Positions 1 through 8,971 of a DNA stretch of 64,000 nt are shown one piece after another. Made by a program: the position numbers and the translations under genes. The DNA is from Planifilum sp021793745 (GTDB taxonomy: Bacteria > Bacillota > Bacilli > Thermoactinomycetales > DSM-44946): contig CALKAM010000031.1 in the NCBI GenBank assembly GCA_937983105.1, positions 89,602 through 153,601 of the forward strand, in the 5' to 3' direction. Numbering within the stretch: position 1 is the stretch's first letter; each line of letters starts with the position of its first letter. A model generated the notes under the pieces. The model was not told the DNA's origin, did not search any database, and saw only the letters and a list, made by a program, of their open reading frames with translations.

Positions 1-184
1 TTCGGGCGAACACGCGAACCTTGCCGTTTTCCCGGTCGATGTCAACCCGGACATTCTGCGCAGAATGAAAATTTCGTTTATACGCCGAAATCAAGGCAGC
101 TTCGATGGCTTCGAGCAGAATGTCTTTGCTGATCCCCTTCTCCTTTTCCAATTGATTGAGGGCCTCGATAAACTCCGCATTCAA
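1..184 (-). CDS. nusA: Transcription termination/antitermination factor NusA, N-terminal part
   Basis: NusA binds RNA polymerase and modulates pausing, termination and antitermination. Only the first 61 codons are present; the gene runs off the left edge. The readable start, LNAEFIEALNQLEKEKGISK followed by an ILLEAIEAALISAYKRNF-like stretch, is the conserved NusA N-terminal domain. The start is TTG at 184, chosen because a GGGAGGACAA ribosome binding site lies just upstream and the nearby ATG is out of frame or followed by a stop. It follows rimP by 23 bases, the usual rimP-nusA pairing. Confidence 0.9.
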   Translation of the reverse strand, partial: MNAEFIEALNQLEKEKGISKDILLEAIEAALISAYKRNFHSAQNVRVDIDRENGKVRVFAR

Positions 185-207
185 CGCATTGTCCTCCCTT
201 CCTTCGC

Positions 208-669
208 TTAAAAGAGAATCGCCAACCGCGCCTTGGCCACCAGGGTGTTGGGGATGACAACCTCCTTCCCTTCCACTTCCACGATCAGCCTCTCCGGCGT
301 ATAATCCGTCAAGGTTCCCTCAAAGGTTTTTCTGCCGTCGACGGGCTCATAGGTCTTGATGTGGACATGCTTGCCGACAGCCCTTTCAAAATCCCGCTCC
401 TTTTTCAACGGACGTTCCGCCCCCGGCGAAGAAACCTCCAGGATATATGCTCCGGATATGGGATCCACCCGGTCCAACTCTTTGCTCAACCGCTCGCTGA
501 CGCGGCTGATGTCGTCCAGGCTCACCCGTCCTTCGATCCGATCGATAAACAGACGCAAAAAACGGTTCTTTCCCTCTTTTTTAAACTCGATATCCACCAA
601 TTCCAAACCGTCTTCAGCCAGAAGAGGGGCAGCCAATTCCTCTACGATCTCCGTGATCTTGCGGCCCAC
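208..669 (-). CDS. rimP: Ribosome maturation factor RimP
   Basis: RimP helps mature the 30S ribosomal subunit. The 153-residue product shows the family pattern: VGRKITEIVEEL at the start, LELVDIEFKKEG, then LRLFIDR, ISRVSERLSKELD and YILEVSSPGAERPL, followed by an Sm-like C-terminal domain. The frame stays open to 768, but the extra N-terminus would be encoded by a stem-loop (725-750). GTG at 669 has a GGGGAGGG ribosome binding site six bases upstream and gives the usual RimP length, so I place the start there. It lies between polC and nusA as in Bacillus. Confidence 0.9.
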   Translation of the reverse strand: MGRKITEIVEELAAPLLAEDGLELVDIEFKKEGKNRFLRLFIDRIEGRVSLDDISRVSERLSKELDRVDPISGAYILEVSSPGAERPLKKERDFERAVGKHVHIKTYEPVDGRKTFEGTLTDYTPERLIVEVEGKEVVIPNTLVAKARLAILF

Positions 670-724
670 CTTCGTCCCTCCCCGTACATCCCGCAGAAGT
701 TTGTCATAAACCGCACCCAAAGGG

Positions 725-750
725 AAAGAGTGGGCGACAACCCACTCTTT
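725..750 (-). terminator. Stem-loop between polC and rimP
   Basis: AAAGAGTGGG and CCCACTCTTT form a perfect 10-bp inverted repeat around a 6-base loop. On the minus strand it lies after the polC stop and 56 bases before the rimP start. The bases after it are only pyrimidine-rich (CCCTTT), so it may be a weak terminator, an attenuator or an mRNA processing/stability element ahead of rimP-nusA. Confidence 0.6.
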
Positions 751-835
751 CTCAGGGACGCTATCCATGCTACCAGTATAGCCACAAAGATTATATCATA
801 ACCGTGAACCACTGACAATCCGCTATTTCATCGGA

Positions 836-3800
836 TCAAAACAGGGTCAGCTGATTGCTCTCCGGCAGATCCCGGAGGCAACCCAGGCGCTCCAGCACCT
901 CCACCACGGCGCTGGAAACACGGCTCCGCTTCTGGAAATCCTCGATGGACAAAAAGTGTCCCTCTTCCCGGGCTTTGACAATATTGCGGGCCGCGTTTAC
1001 CCCGATTCCGGATACGGAGGAGAAAGGAGGCAGCAGGGCGTCCCCATCCACCAGGAATCGGGTCGCGTCGGAGCGGTACAGATCGATCGGGAGGAAGGAG
1101 AGGCCGCGGGCCATCATTTCCCTGGCCGACTCGAGCACGGTCAGCAGCCCCTTTTCCTTCGGCGAGGCATCCGCCCCCTTTTCATCGATCTCATGGATCC
1201 TCCGATTGACCACTTCGGGTCCCTTGAGCACCAGTTCCAGATCGAAATCGTCCGCCCGAACGGTAAAGTACGTGGCGTAATACTCGGCGGGATAGTACAC
1301 CTTGAACCAGGCAATCCGAACGGCCATGAGCACGTAGGCCACCGCATGGGCCTTGGGAAACATATACTTGATCTTGCGGCAGGAGCTGATATACCAATCC
1401 GGGATCCCGTATTCCTTCATCTCCTTTTCTTCTTCCTCGGTGAGTCCCTTCCCTTTACGCACCTTCTCCATGATCTTGAAGGCCGTTTTCGGCTTCATTC
1501 CCTTGTAGATGAGGTAGAGCATAATGTCGTCCCGGGTGGCGATCACCTCCGACAACACGGCGGTGCCGCTTCGAATCAGCTCCTGGGCATTGTTCAACCA
1601 GACGTCCGTTCCGTGGGACAAACCCGATATCCGGACCAGTTCACCGAAGGTCGTCGGCCGCGTATCCTCCAGCATCTGCCGGACAAACCGGGTGCCGAAT
1701 TCCGGTATGCCCAGCGTTCCCGTCAAACATCCGATCTCCTCCGGCGTCACCCCCAGCGATTCCGTCCCGCTGAACAGCTGGAGCACTTTCGGGTCGTCCA
1801 CGGGAATCTTCTTGGGATCCACCCCTGTCAGGTCCTGCAACATGCGGATGACGGTGGGATCATCATGGCCCAAAATGTCCAGCTTCAGCAGCCGGCCGCT
1901 GATGGCATGGTAATCGAAGTGGGTGGTCACCGTCCGGGCTTTGGGATCGTCCGCCGGGCGCTGGATCGGCGTGAAATCAAACACATCCCGGTTCTGGGGC
2001 ACCACCATCAACCCGCCCGGATGCTGGCCGGTGGTTCGCTTCACACCTGTACATCCGCGGACCAGCCGTTCGACCTCCGCGTTGCGCAAAGTGAGCCCCA
2101 TCTCCTCCTGATACTTTTTCACATACCCGTAAGCCGTCTTCTCCGCGACGGTGGAAATCGTTCCCGCCCGGTACACGTACTCCTTTCCGAACAATTCCTC
2201 CGTGTATTTGTGGGCCCTGGGCTGGTACTCACCCGAGAAGTTCAAGTCGATATCCGGGGTTTTGTCCCCTTCAAATCCCAGGAAGGTCTCGAAGGGAATA
2301 TCATGACCGTCCTTCCGCATCTTCGCACCGCACCGGGGACAATCCTTGTCGGGCAAGTCGAAACCGGACGCCACCGATCCGTCCGTGACAAACTGGCTAA
2401 ATTTGCACTCCGGACAGACGTAATGGGGAGGCAGGGGATTCACTTCGGTGATGGAACTCATCGTAGCCACAAAGGACGATCCCACCGAACCCCGGGATCC
2501 CACCAGGTAGCCGTCCGAAAGGGATTTGGTCACCAGCTTGTGCGAAATCAGATAGATAACGGCAAAGCCGTGCTTGATAATGCTATTCAGTTCCTTCTCC
2601 AGCCGCTCCTTCACAATATCGGGCAGAGGAGAGCCGTAGGTCTGCTCCGCCGTTTCATAGCAGATTCGCCGCAGCTCTTCGTCGGCCCCCTCGATAATCG
2701 GCGTGTGCGTCCCATCGGGATAGGGGGCGATCTCCTCTATCCGGTCAGCGATGCCCCGGGGGGCGGTGATAACCACCTCCCGCGCCTTTTCCTCCCCCAG
2801 ATAGGCAAAGGCCTCCAGCATCTCCTCCGTCGTCCGAAAGTAGACCGGAGGAAGGGGGTCTTTGCGGCGGAAACCGCTCTGGTTGGCCGTGAGAATCTCC
2901 CGATATATCGAATCCCATGGATCCAGATAGTGAACGTTGGCCGTCGCCACCACCGGCTTCCCCAATTTTTCGCCGATCCGGACCAAAAGCCGATTCGTCT
3001 CCCGGAGCCGCTCCTCGCTTTCCACAATGCCCTTCTCGATCAGGTGACGGTTCACCTCGACCGGCTGGATTTCGATATAATCGTAAAAACGGGCAATCTC
3101 CTCGGCCTCCTGGGGAGACTTCTGGAGAGCCGCCTCGAAAAGCTCTCCCTTTTCACATCCGGAGCCGACAATCAGCCCCTCCCGGTGCTTCTCCAATTCG
3201 CTCCTCGGAATGCGGGGAACCCGATGAAAATATTCCAAATGAGACAGGGAAATCAATTTGTACAAATTTTTCAGGCCGGTGGCATTCTGAACCAACAGAA
3301 CGACGTGGAACGGCCGCAGTCGGGATACGTCGCGCCGATCGGTGATTTCATTTAACTGGTCAAGGCGCACAACCTCTTTCGCCAGACAGTCCTCCACCAT
3401 CTTCCACAACAGATAACCGGTCGCTTCCGCGTCGTGAATCGCCCGGTGATGCTGTTTCAATTCGATGCCGAAATGCTTACACAGCGTGTTCAACCGGTAG
3501 TTTTTCAGCCCCGAATAAAGGGAGCGGGCCATCTCGAGGGTATCGATCACCGGATTGGTCAAAGGTTCGCGGCCCAGCCGCTGAACGCCCATGTCAAGAA
3601 AACCCATGTCAAAACGGGCGTTGTGGGCGACGAGCACGCTGTCACCGACAAACTGGAGAAAGCGCTGAAGCACCTCCTCCACCTCCGGTGCCCCCTCCAG
3701 CATCTCATCGGTAATACCCGTCAATTCGGTAATCGTCGATGTCAATTTCCGGTGGGGATTGGCAAAGGAGCTGAAGCGGTCGACGATCTCACCGCCGCGT

Positions 3801-5125
3801 ACCTTGACCGCCGCCAGTTCGATGATCGTGTCGTGGACAGCGGAGAGCCCCGTCGTTTCGACGTCGAAAACGACATAGGTGTCCTCCTGGAGGTTCCGGG
3901 GAGCGGGTCGCATCACGATGGGAACCCCATCGTCCACCAAATAGGCCTCCACCCCGTAGATCACCTTGATGCCGTGCTTTTGGGCCGCAGCATGCGCTTC
4001 GGGGAAGGCCTGCACCACCCCGTGATCGGTGATGGCCACAGCGGGGTGGCCCCATTCCGCCGCTCGCTTTACCACTTCTCCGGGATCATTCACCCCATCC
4101 ATGCTGCTCATCGCCGTGTGCAGATGGAGCTCCACCCGCTTTTCCTCGGCATGGTCGGCGCGCTTCATCGGCTCCGTCTCGTTGAGGTCATTCCCCATCA
4201 GAACCAGTTCCCGGGCAAAGTTATCGTATTGAACGGACCCCCGAACTACAACCCACATCCCATCCTTTACCCGGGACAGGAGGGCGGCGTCTTCCTTATC
4301 GCGGGCGAACATTTTCACCTGAATCGAATCGGTAAAATCCGTCAGGTTGAACGTAAGCAGCGTGCGACCGCTGCGCAGCTCCCGGGTCTCTGCCTTGAAA
4401 ACCTCCCCCCGCAATACGACGCGCCGCTCCTCTTCGGTAATCCTCCGGATCGGCACCGGCTCCTCCCGAATCGCATACCCGACAACCAGCTCCTGATCGG
4501 ATGCAGGCTGAGGCGCCGGTGGCGGTGTCGACTCCCTTTCCACCAACGCCTGCTCTTTCAATCGTTGTTCCTCGGCCTGCTGTTGTTCACGAAACCGCGT
4601 CTCCTCTTCCTCCAAGGGGCGGCTCTCGAGGGTGACACGGATCTCCTTTCCGGAGACCTCCCGAATCATCGATGCGATCACCCGATCGAGGCGCTTCTGC
4701 TCAGCCATCTGCACCATCATCGGATGGGGAAACGTAATGATCATCCCATCCTTTTCCCAGCGCCATTCCGCCCTTCCCATCCAGCCTGCGGCTGCAGCGG
4801 ACACATCTTCCGCCACCCTTTTCCGGATCCACTCCCAGTACAACTGTAAAATCTGCTCCGGATCGACACCCGCCGGCCTCAGACGAACCGACACCCCAGC
4901 CGCCCGGCCCAATACCGAGCTGAGCCGGGACTCCATCTCCTGCCATATATGGGGTGGAACCGGTCGTTTCAGACCGAGAAAAAGGGTCCACGTTCGCCGG
5001 GAAAGGCTCACTTGAATCTTTTCGATATACGCATCCTGAAAGTGCTTGTCCAACCATTCCCGCGGCAGATCCGCCCGGGAAAAGAGCTGCTCCAATCTCT
5101 CCCTCTTGACCTCCGGCGTCGCCAT
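836..5125 (-). CDS. polC: DNA polymerase III alpha subunit, gram-positive PolC type
   Basis: This is the main replicative polymerase of low-G+C gram-positives, with its own 3'-5' proofreading exonuclease. The 1429 residues (about 1437 in Bacillus) contain an OB-fold (about 260-320), a PHP domain split by the exonuclease (VELHLHTAMSSMDG near 330), a DEDDh exonuclease (VVFDVETTGL near 417), a Cys zinc motif (YVCPEC and CPRCGAK, about 900-930), the catalytic PDIDLNFSGEYQ motif near 957, and a fingers region with RKIKYMFPKAHAVAY. The frame is open to 5257, but ATG at 5125 has GGGAGGG upstream and matches the family N-terminus. proS, the normal upstream neighbour, is absent. Confidence 0.97.
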   Translation of the reverse strand: MATPEVKRERLEQLFSRADLPREWLDKHFQDAYIEKIQVSLSRRTWTLFLGLKRPVPPHIWQEMESRLSSVLGRAAGVSVRLRPAGVDPEQILQLYWEWIRKRVAEDVSAAAAGWMGRAEWRWEKDGMIITFPHPMMVQMAEQKRLDRVIASMIREVSGKEIRVTLESRPLEEEETRFREQQQAEEQRLKEQALVERESTPPPAPQPASDQELVVGYAIREEPVPIRRITEEERRVVLRGEVFKAETRELRSGRTLLTFNLTDFTDSIQVKMFARDKEDAALLSRVKDGMWVVVRGSVQYDNFARELVLMGNDLNETEPMKRADHAEEKRVELHLHTAMSSMDGVNDPGEVVKRAAEWGHPAVAITDHGVVQAFPEAHAAAQKHGIKVIYGVEAYLVDDGVPIVMRPAPRNLQEDTYVVFDVETTGLSAVHDTIIELAAVKVRGGEIVDRFSSFANPHRKLTSTITELTGITDEMLEGAPEVEEVLQRFLQFVGDSVLVAHNARFDMGFLDMGVQRLGREPLTNPVIDTLEMARSLYSGLKNYRLNTLCKHFGIELKQHHRAIHDAEATGYLLWKMVEDCLAKEVVRLDQLNEITDRRDVSRLRPFHVVLLVQNATGLKNLYKLISLSHLEYFHRVPRIPRSELEKHREGLIVGSGCEKGELFEAALQKSPQEAEEIARFYDYIEIQPVEVNRHLIEKGIVESEERLRETNRLLVRIGEKLGKPVVATANVHYLDPWDSIYREILTANQSGFRRKDPLPPVYFRTTEEMLEAFAYLGEEKAREVVITAPRGIADRIEEIAPYPDGTHTPIIEGADEELRRICYETAEQTYGSPLPDIVKERLEKELNSIIKHGFAVIYLISHKLVTKSLSDGYLVGSRGSVGSSFVATMSSITEVNPLPPHYVCPECKFSQFVTDGSVASGFDLPDKDCPRCGAKMRKDGHDIPFETFLGFEGDKTPDIDLNFSGEYQPRAHKYTEELFGKEYVYRAGTISTVAEKTAYGYVKKYQEEMGLTLRNAEVERLVRGCTGVKRTTGQHPGGLMVVPQNRDVFDFTPIQRPADDPKARTVTTHFDYHAISGRLLKLDILGHDDPTVIRMLQDLTGVDPKKIPVDDPKVLQLFSGTESLGVTPEEIGCLTGTLGIPEFGTRFVRQMLEDTRPTTFGELVRISGLSHGTDVWLNNAQELIRSGTAVLSEVIATRDDIMLYLIYKGMKPKTAFKIMEKVRKGKGLTEEEEKEMKEYGIPDWYISSCRKIKYMFPKAHAVAYVLMAVRIAWFKVYYPAEYYATYFTVRADDFDLELVLKGPEVVNRRIHEIDEKGADASPKEKGLLTVLESAREMMARGLSFLPIDLYRSDATRFLVDGDALLPPFSSVSGIGVNAARNIVKAREEGHFLSIEDFQKRSRVSSAVVEVLERLGCLRDLPESNQLTLF

Positions 5126-5289
5126 GGGGCCAAACCCTCCCGTTTTCCACCTTTCACCGTTCCTACGTTGCTCCATCAAGTGTATCAAAAAATGGACAGA
5201 CGAACCACACATGTGAAGCCCTTCGGGGAATTCACCTTCTAAACGAATTTTCCGCAAAGAAACTCTTCACTTATTTTTCCTTCAAAGCA

Positions 5290-5319
5290 TTGACAGGCCA
5301 AGCCCTCCTGAAGTACATT
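5290..5319 (+). promoter_or_regulatory. Candidate sigma-A promoter of the methyltransferase gene
   Basis: TTGACA (5290-5295) is followed after 18 bases by TACATT (5314-5319), about 110 bases before the methyltransferase ATG. The -35 is perfect; the -10 is a partial match. Confidence 0.5.
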
Positions 5320-5432
5320 AATATCATCAATAGAAACTATGTTTCATCTAATAAAACACCGCGGATCCCCGGACCGGCTGCGGCGATAGCAGTTATAGGA
5401 TTGGTTCTCACCGAACACCAAGGAGGATATCC

Positions 5433-6200
5433 ATGGACGATACCAAAGGGAAGGTGAAAAAGCAGTTTAAACAGTCCGGCAGCGATTACCGGCACAGCGC
5501 CATCCATGCCAAGGGGCGGGACCTGGAGTGGATCGTCGAAGAAGTCGAAACATCCCCTCCGCCGCTGCTGGCCCTGGACATCGCCACCGGCACGGGGCAT
5601 ACCGCCTTCGCCCTCAGCCGGTGCGTAGGCCGGGTCGTCGGTTTGGACCTGACACCGGAGATGCTGCGCATCGCCGCGGAAGAAGCCAATCGGCGGGGCA
5701 TTGACAATGTCACCTGGGCGGAGGGGGACGCGGAAAGTCTTCCCTTTCCCGACCGGCTTTTTGACGTGGTCACCTGCCGCATCGCCGCCCATCACTTTCC
5801 CCGGGCGGAACAAGCCTTTGCCGAAGCGCGCCGGGTGTTGGTGCCGGGGGGACGGATGATCCTGATCGACAATTACGCCCCCGAAGAAGCCGACGCGCTG
5901 CTCAACCGGGTGGAAACCCTTCGGGACCCTTCCCATTTCCGGGTGCACACCCTGTCCGGCTGGACCCGCCTGCTCCAACAAGCCGGATTTTCCACCGTCA
6001 CCCTGTTGCGGCGGTGGAAGACCCCCGTCGTCCTGGAGGAGTGGTTCCAACGGGCGAAAACCCGGGCGGAGCACCGTAAAGCCGCTATCCGGCTGCTTTC
6101 CGAAGCTCCGCAACCGGTGCGGGATCGGGTCCTCTGCCGCCCTTTCCCGGAACCGGACCAGCTGATCCTGCGAAAGGGCATGTGGATCGCAACGAGGTAA
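5433..6200 (+). CDS. Class I SAM-dependent methyltransferase (UbiE/Methyltransf_11-like)
   Basis: The 255-residue protein should transfer a methyl group from S-adenosylmethionine to a small molecule; the substrate is unknown. The Rossmann SAM-binding motif is LALDIATGTGHTAF near residues 46-59, followed by VVGLDLTPEMLRIA, GDAESLPFPDRLFDVV and RRVLVPGGRMILID, the standard motif series of UbiE-like enzymes. The start has a strong AAGGAGG site. It stands alone on the plus strand between polC and bdbDC, both on minus, in the place where proS sits in Bacillus, and has its own promoter. Confidence 0.85.
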   Translation: MDDTKGKVKKQFKQSGSDYRHSAIHAKGRDLEWIVEEVETSPPPLLALDIATGTGHTAFALSRCVGRVVGLDLTPEMLRIAAEEANRRGIDNVTWAEGDAESLPFPDRLFDVVTCRIAAHHFPRAEQAFAEARRVLVPGGRMILIDNYAPEEADALLNRVETLRDPSHFRVHTLSGWTRLLQQAGFSTVTLLRRWKTPVVLEEWFQRAKTRAEHRKAAIRLLSEAPQPVRDRVLCRPFPEPDQLILRKGMWIATR

Positions 6201-6353
6201 ACCCCCCGGGGGACCCATGCGAGGGGGCCGGACGCGCCGCTGCCACCAGGGGAAAACGAGCGGCACCGCCCCCTCCGCCCTTCGAGAATGAAAAAACGAC
6301 TACTCAAATGGGAGCATTGCCGGATTGCCCGGAAGGATTGAAACCGTCCGGGT

Positions 6354-6386
6354 AAAAAAAGAAACGGCCCAAATGCGGACCGTTTC
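6354..6386 (-). terminator. Rho-independent terminator after bdbC
   Basis: A hairpin with arms at about 6361-6370 and 6377-6386 (GAAACGG/CCGTTTC plus further pairs, one mismatch) is followed on the minus strand by seven T residues (A7 at 6354-6360). It closes the minus-strand rseP-bdbD-bdbC transcripts before polC. Confidence 0.8.
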
Positions 6387-6437
6387 CTTGGACTTTCCGA
6401 AGGCCCCAAAACGCCCGGCGGCAGGGCCGCTTTGCGC

Positions 6438-6854
6438 TCATTCATCCCCCTTCCTGGCCATCACTAAAAACAGGGAGATCAGAACAAAAGCGGTGAAAGC
6501 CAGGAGAGGGATGGTGACAAAGCCCAACCAATTGATATATTGACCGGAACAGGGAACCCCCTGCTTGCAGGGAGCCCAATCCGCCATCCCCGGCATCTTC
6601 TGCAGCAGGTAGTGAAAGGCGGACAACGCAGCACCGCCCAGGCTGAGGGGAAGCGAGTATGGGATGATAGAACGGTCATCCCGGTACGAGGCGATCCCCA
6701 GGATCACTGCGAGGGGATACATCAGGATCCGCTGATACCAGCACAATTCACAGGGGATGAATCCCGCAACCTCGCTGAAATAAAGACTGCCTCCGGTGGC
6801 GACGAGCGATACCAGCCAAGCCAAGTACAGGCCATAACTGCGCATCCAGGCCAC
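6438..6854 (-). CDS. bdbC: Disulfide bond formation protein BdbC (DsbB family)
   Basis: BdbC is a membrane thiol oxidase that reoxidises the BdbD oxidoreductase and passes electrons to quinone. The 138 residues form four hydrophobic segments. The two redox Cys pairs are visible: PCELC (Cys35, Cys38) after the first helix and CKQGVPC (Cys96, Cys102) in the second outer loop. GTG at 6854 is preceded by GGAGGAG. It lies 20 bases downstream of bdbD, its redox partner, and ends at a clear terminator. Confidence 0.93.
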   Translation of the reverse strand: MAWMRSYGLYLAWLVSLVATGGSLYFSEVAGFIPCELCWYQRILMYPLAVILGIASYRDDRSIIPYSLPLSLGGAALSAFHYLLQKMPGMADWAPCKQGVPCSGQYINWLGFVTIPLLAFTAFVLISLFLVMARKGDE

Positions 6855-6874
6855 ACCCGCTCCTCCTCTCCCCG

Positions 6875-7612
6875 CTACCTGCTTTCATTCAATGCTTCTT
6901 CAATCTGCTTCTTTAAGGCGGGATAATCGAACACGACATGTTGGTCCACCCGTTTCCCGTTGATAAAGAGAGCGGGAACCGAATCAACTCCCAGTTTGGC
7001 GGCGATCTTCTTATCCTCCTCCACCGCCTGCTTATGCGCCTGATCCTTCAACTCCTTTTCCAACCGGGCGTGATCAATATCCGGCACTTCTTTTTTGGCC
7101 AACTCGACCAAAAAGGGGACCGTGGCCCACTGATCGGTCTCCAATCCCTGATGGGCGTATACCGCCTCATAAAAAGACCAGAAGGCCTCGGGCTTTTGCC
7201 GGTATACCGCCTCTCCCGCCATGCTGGCCGTTTTGGAATCCTCCCCGAGAAGCGGATTGTCAATAAAGTACAGGCCCACCCGCTCCGTATCCAGAAAATC
7301 CCGCTTCAACTGCGGAAAGATCTCCTCGGCAAACCGTTTGCAAACCGGGCACTTGTAGTCTCCAAATTCCACGATTTTGACTGGAGCGTCGGGATTTCCA
7401 ATCACCGGCTGTTTTTCATAAGCGAAGACCTGGTGATCCACCGGTGTCGCCTGTTGCTCAGAAAGGGATGTCGTCAAAAAATACAGGCCGACGACCAATC
7501 CCAGTACGACCAGGGTCCCGAGCGTCAGATTCCGGATCCGGCGCTCCCTCGCCTTGGCCTGCTTCTTCAACGCCTGTTTTTGGCGGTTCTTTTTTTTCTT
7601 CGGTTTGGACAT
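6875..7612 (-). CDS. bdbD: Membrane-anchored thiol-disulfide oxidoreductase BdbD (DsbA family)
   Basis: BdbD introduces disulfide bonds into exported proteins. The 245-residue protein has a very basic N-terminus (KPKKKKNRQK), one membrane anchor (about 29-50) and a DsbA-type thioredoxin domain with the active site CPVC (Cys88-Cys91) after KIVEFGDYK. The cis-Pro segment is VDSVPALFINGK. The frame is open to 7672, but ATG at 7612, with AGGGGGG upstream, fits the family. It is probably co-transcribed with bdbC. Confidence 0.93.
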   Translation of the reverse strand: MSKPKKKKNRQKQALKKQAKARERRIRNLTLGTLVVLGLVVGLYFLTTSLSEQQATPVDHQVFAYEKQPVIGNPDAPVKIVEFGDYKCPVCKRFAEEIFPQLKRDFLDTERVGLYFIDNPLLGEDSKTASMAGEAVYRQKPEAFWSFYEAVYAHQGLETDQWATVPFLVELAKKEVPDIDHARLEKELKDQAHKQAVEEDKKIAAKLGVDSVPALFINGKRVDQHVVFDYPALKKQIEEALNESR

Positions 7613-7684
7613 GGTTACCCCCCTACGACCGTGGGAGCCGGAGGTGATCCCTTCCGACTCCCAAGTATTCACGGCCTCCCCCGA

Positions 7685-8947
7685 TCATCCGCTGAAGAAC
7701 ACCCTCATAATATCGTTGTAGGTGACCACCAGCATCAGCATCATGAGCAGCGCAAAGCCGACGAAATGGACCAGGCTCTCCTTGTTGGGATCCACCGGAC
7801 GACCGCGAATCGCCTCAAAGACGATAAAGGCCAGACGGCTTCCATCCAGCGCAGGGATGGGCAACAGGTTAAACACTCCCAGGTAGAGGCTCAATAGCGC
7901 TGTCCAACGGATCAGCGGAATGTAACCCGCCTCGGCGGCCTGCCCGGTGATCGAGGCGATCTGCACCGGCCCGCCCAGGCTTTCGATGCCAATCCGACCG
8001 GTGATCAACTGGCCAAATCCGTCAAAAATGCGCACCGTCCACTGATACGTTTCCTTAAATCCATTCGCAACGGCATCCGAAAAAGTGGCCTTTCGCATGT
8101 GGGGTTGGAGTTGCACATCGATCCAGTACATCTTGTGCTGCTCATTCCATTCCGGATGCACATCCAGCTCAAAGGTGGTTCCGGCCCGGCGAACCTCGAA
8201 GGTTAAAGGCTCGCCCTTGGATTCTTGGATGTTCATGGATACGGCTTCGGCGTTTTGGATCCGTTTCCCATCGATGGCAATGATCTCGTCGCCGGCCTTC
8301 AAACCCGCCTGCTCCGCCGGGGAATCGGGATTCACCTTGTGAATCGAAACCTTGGTCTCCACCCCGGTCATCAACGTCAGCACCCCGAACAGGATCATGC
8401 TCAGGATGATGTTGAAGACTGGGCCGGCCAGGATGGTCGATGCCCGTTGACCGACGGACTTGGAACCAAACTGCCGATCCCGGGGAGCGATTTGCAGGAC
8501 ATTTTTTTCATCCCGTTGGATGACAGCCTGGGGATGAACGGAATAGCGCTTTTGCTGCCCCTCTTCATCCTCCAAGACGAGATACAAGTCCCTTTCCAAA
8601 TCCAACTCCATCACTTTGCCGACAACCGCATCGCCCTTTGCGGGAGCATCCCCGAGATGAATCCGCACCAACCGGCCGCTTTCATCCCGCTCAGCGGTCA
8701 CCTTTGATCCGGTCGGAATCTCCACCGTTTCGGGGTCCTCCCCGGCCATCCGGACAAACCCCCCCAAAGGGAGTACGCGGATCGAATACAAGGTTTCCCC
8801 TTTAAAGACGGAGAACAGCTTCGGCCCGAAGCCGATGGCAAACTCCCGTACCAGAATGCCCGCCCGCTTGGCGAACAAAAAATGTCCCAGCTCGTGAATA
8901 AAGACGAGCACGCTCAATACCAGAATAAACGCCACGATGGTCAGCAT
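7685..8947 (-). CDS. rseP: Site-2 intramembrane zinc metalloprotease RseP/RasP
   Basis: In Bacillus this protease cuts anti-sigma factor RsiW and clears signal-peptide remnants within the membrane. About 420 residues show the zinc motif HELGH in the first helix, a PDZ domain (AGLKAGDEIIAIDGK) and the second metal-ligand motif NLLPIPALDGSRL near the C-terminus. The start is ambiguous: GTG at 8959 and ATG at 8947 are both possible; I chose the ATG, with AAGGCGG upstream. It follows dxr by 24 bases, as in Bacillus, but the usual next gene, proS, is replaced by bdbDC. Confidence 0.95.
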   Translation of the reverse strand: MLTIVAFILVLSVLVFIHELGHFLFAKRAGILVREFAIGFGPKLFSVFKGETLYSIRVLPLGGFVRMAGEDPETVEIPTGSKVTAERDESGRLVRIHLGDAPAKGDAVVGKVMELDLERDLYLVLEDEEGQQKRYSVHPQAVIQRDEKNVLQIAPRDRQFGSKSVGQRASTILAGPVFNIILSMILFGVLTLMTGVETKVSIHKVNPDSPAEQAGLKAGDEIIAIDGKRIQNAEAVSMNIQESKGEPLTFEVRRAGTTFELDVHPEWNEQHKMYWIDVQLQPHMRKATFSDAVANGFKETYQWTVRIFDGFGQLITGRIGIESLGGPVQIASITGQAAEAGYIPLIRWTALLSLYLGVFNLLPIPALDGSRLAFIVFEAIRGRPVDPNKESLVHFVGFALLMMLMLVVTYNDIMRVFFSG

Positions 8948-8971
8948 GGACAGGATCACCGCCTTCGTTGA

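Noticed and set aside
956..3355. Long plus-strand open frame (799 codons) antisense to polC
   Set aside because: It is a by-product of G+C-rich codon use in polC; no recognisable domain, no ribosome binding site and low-complexity His/Arg/Gly-rich translation.
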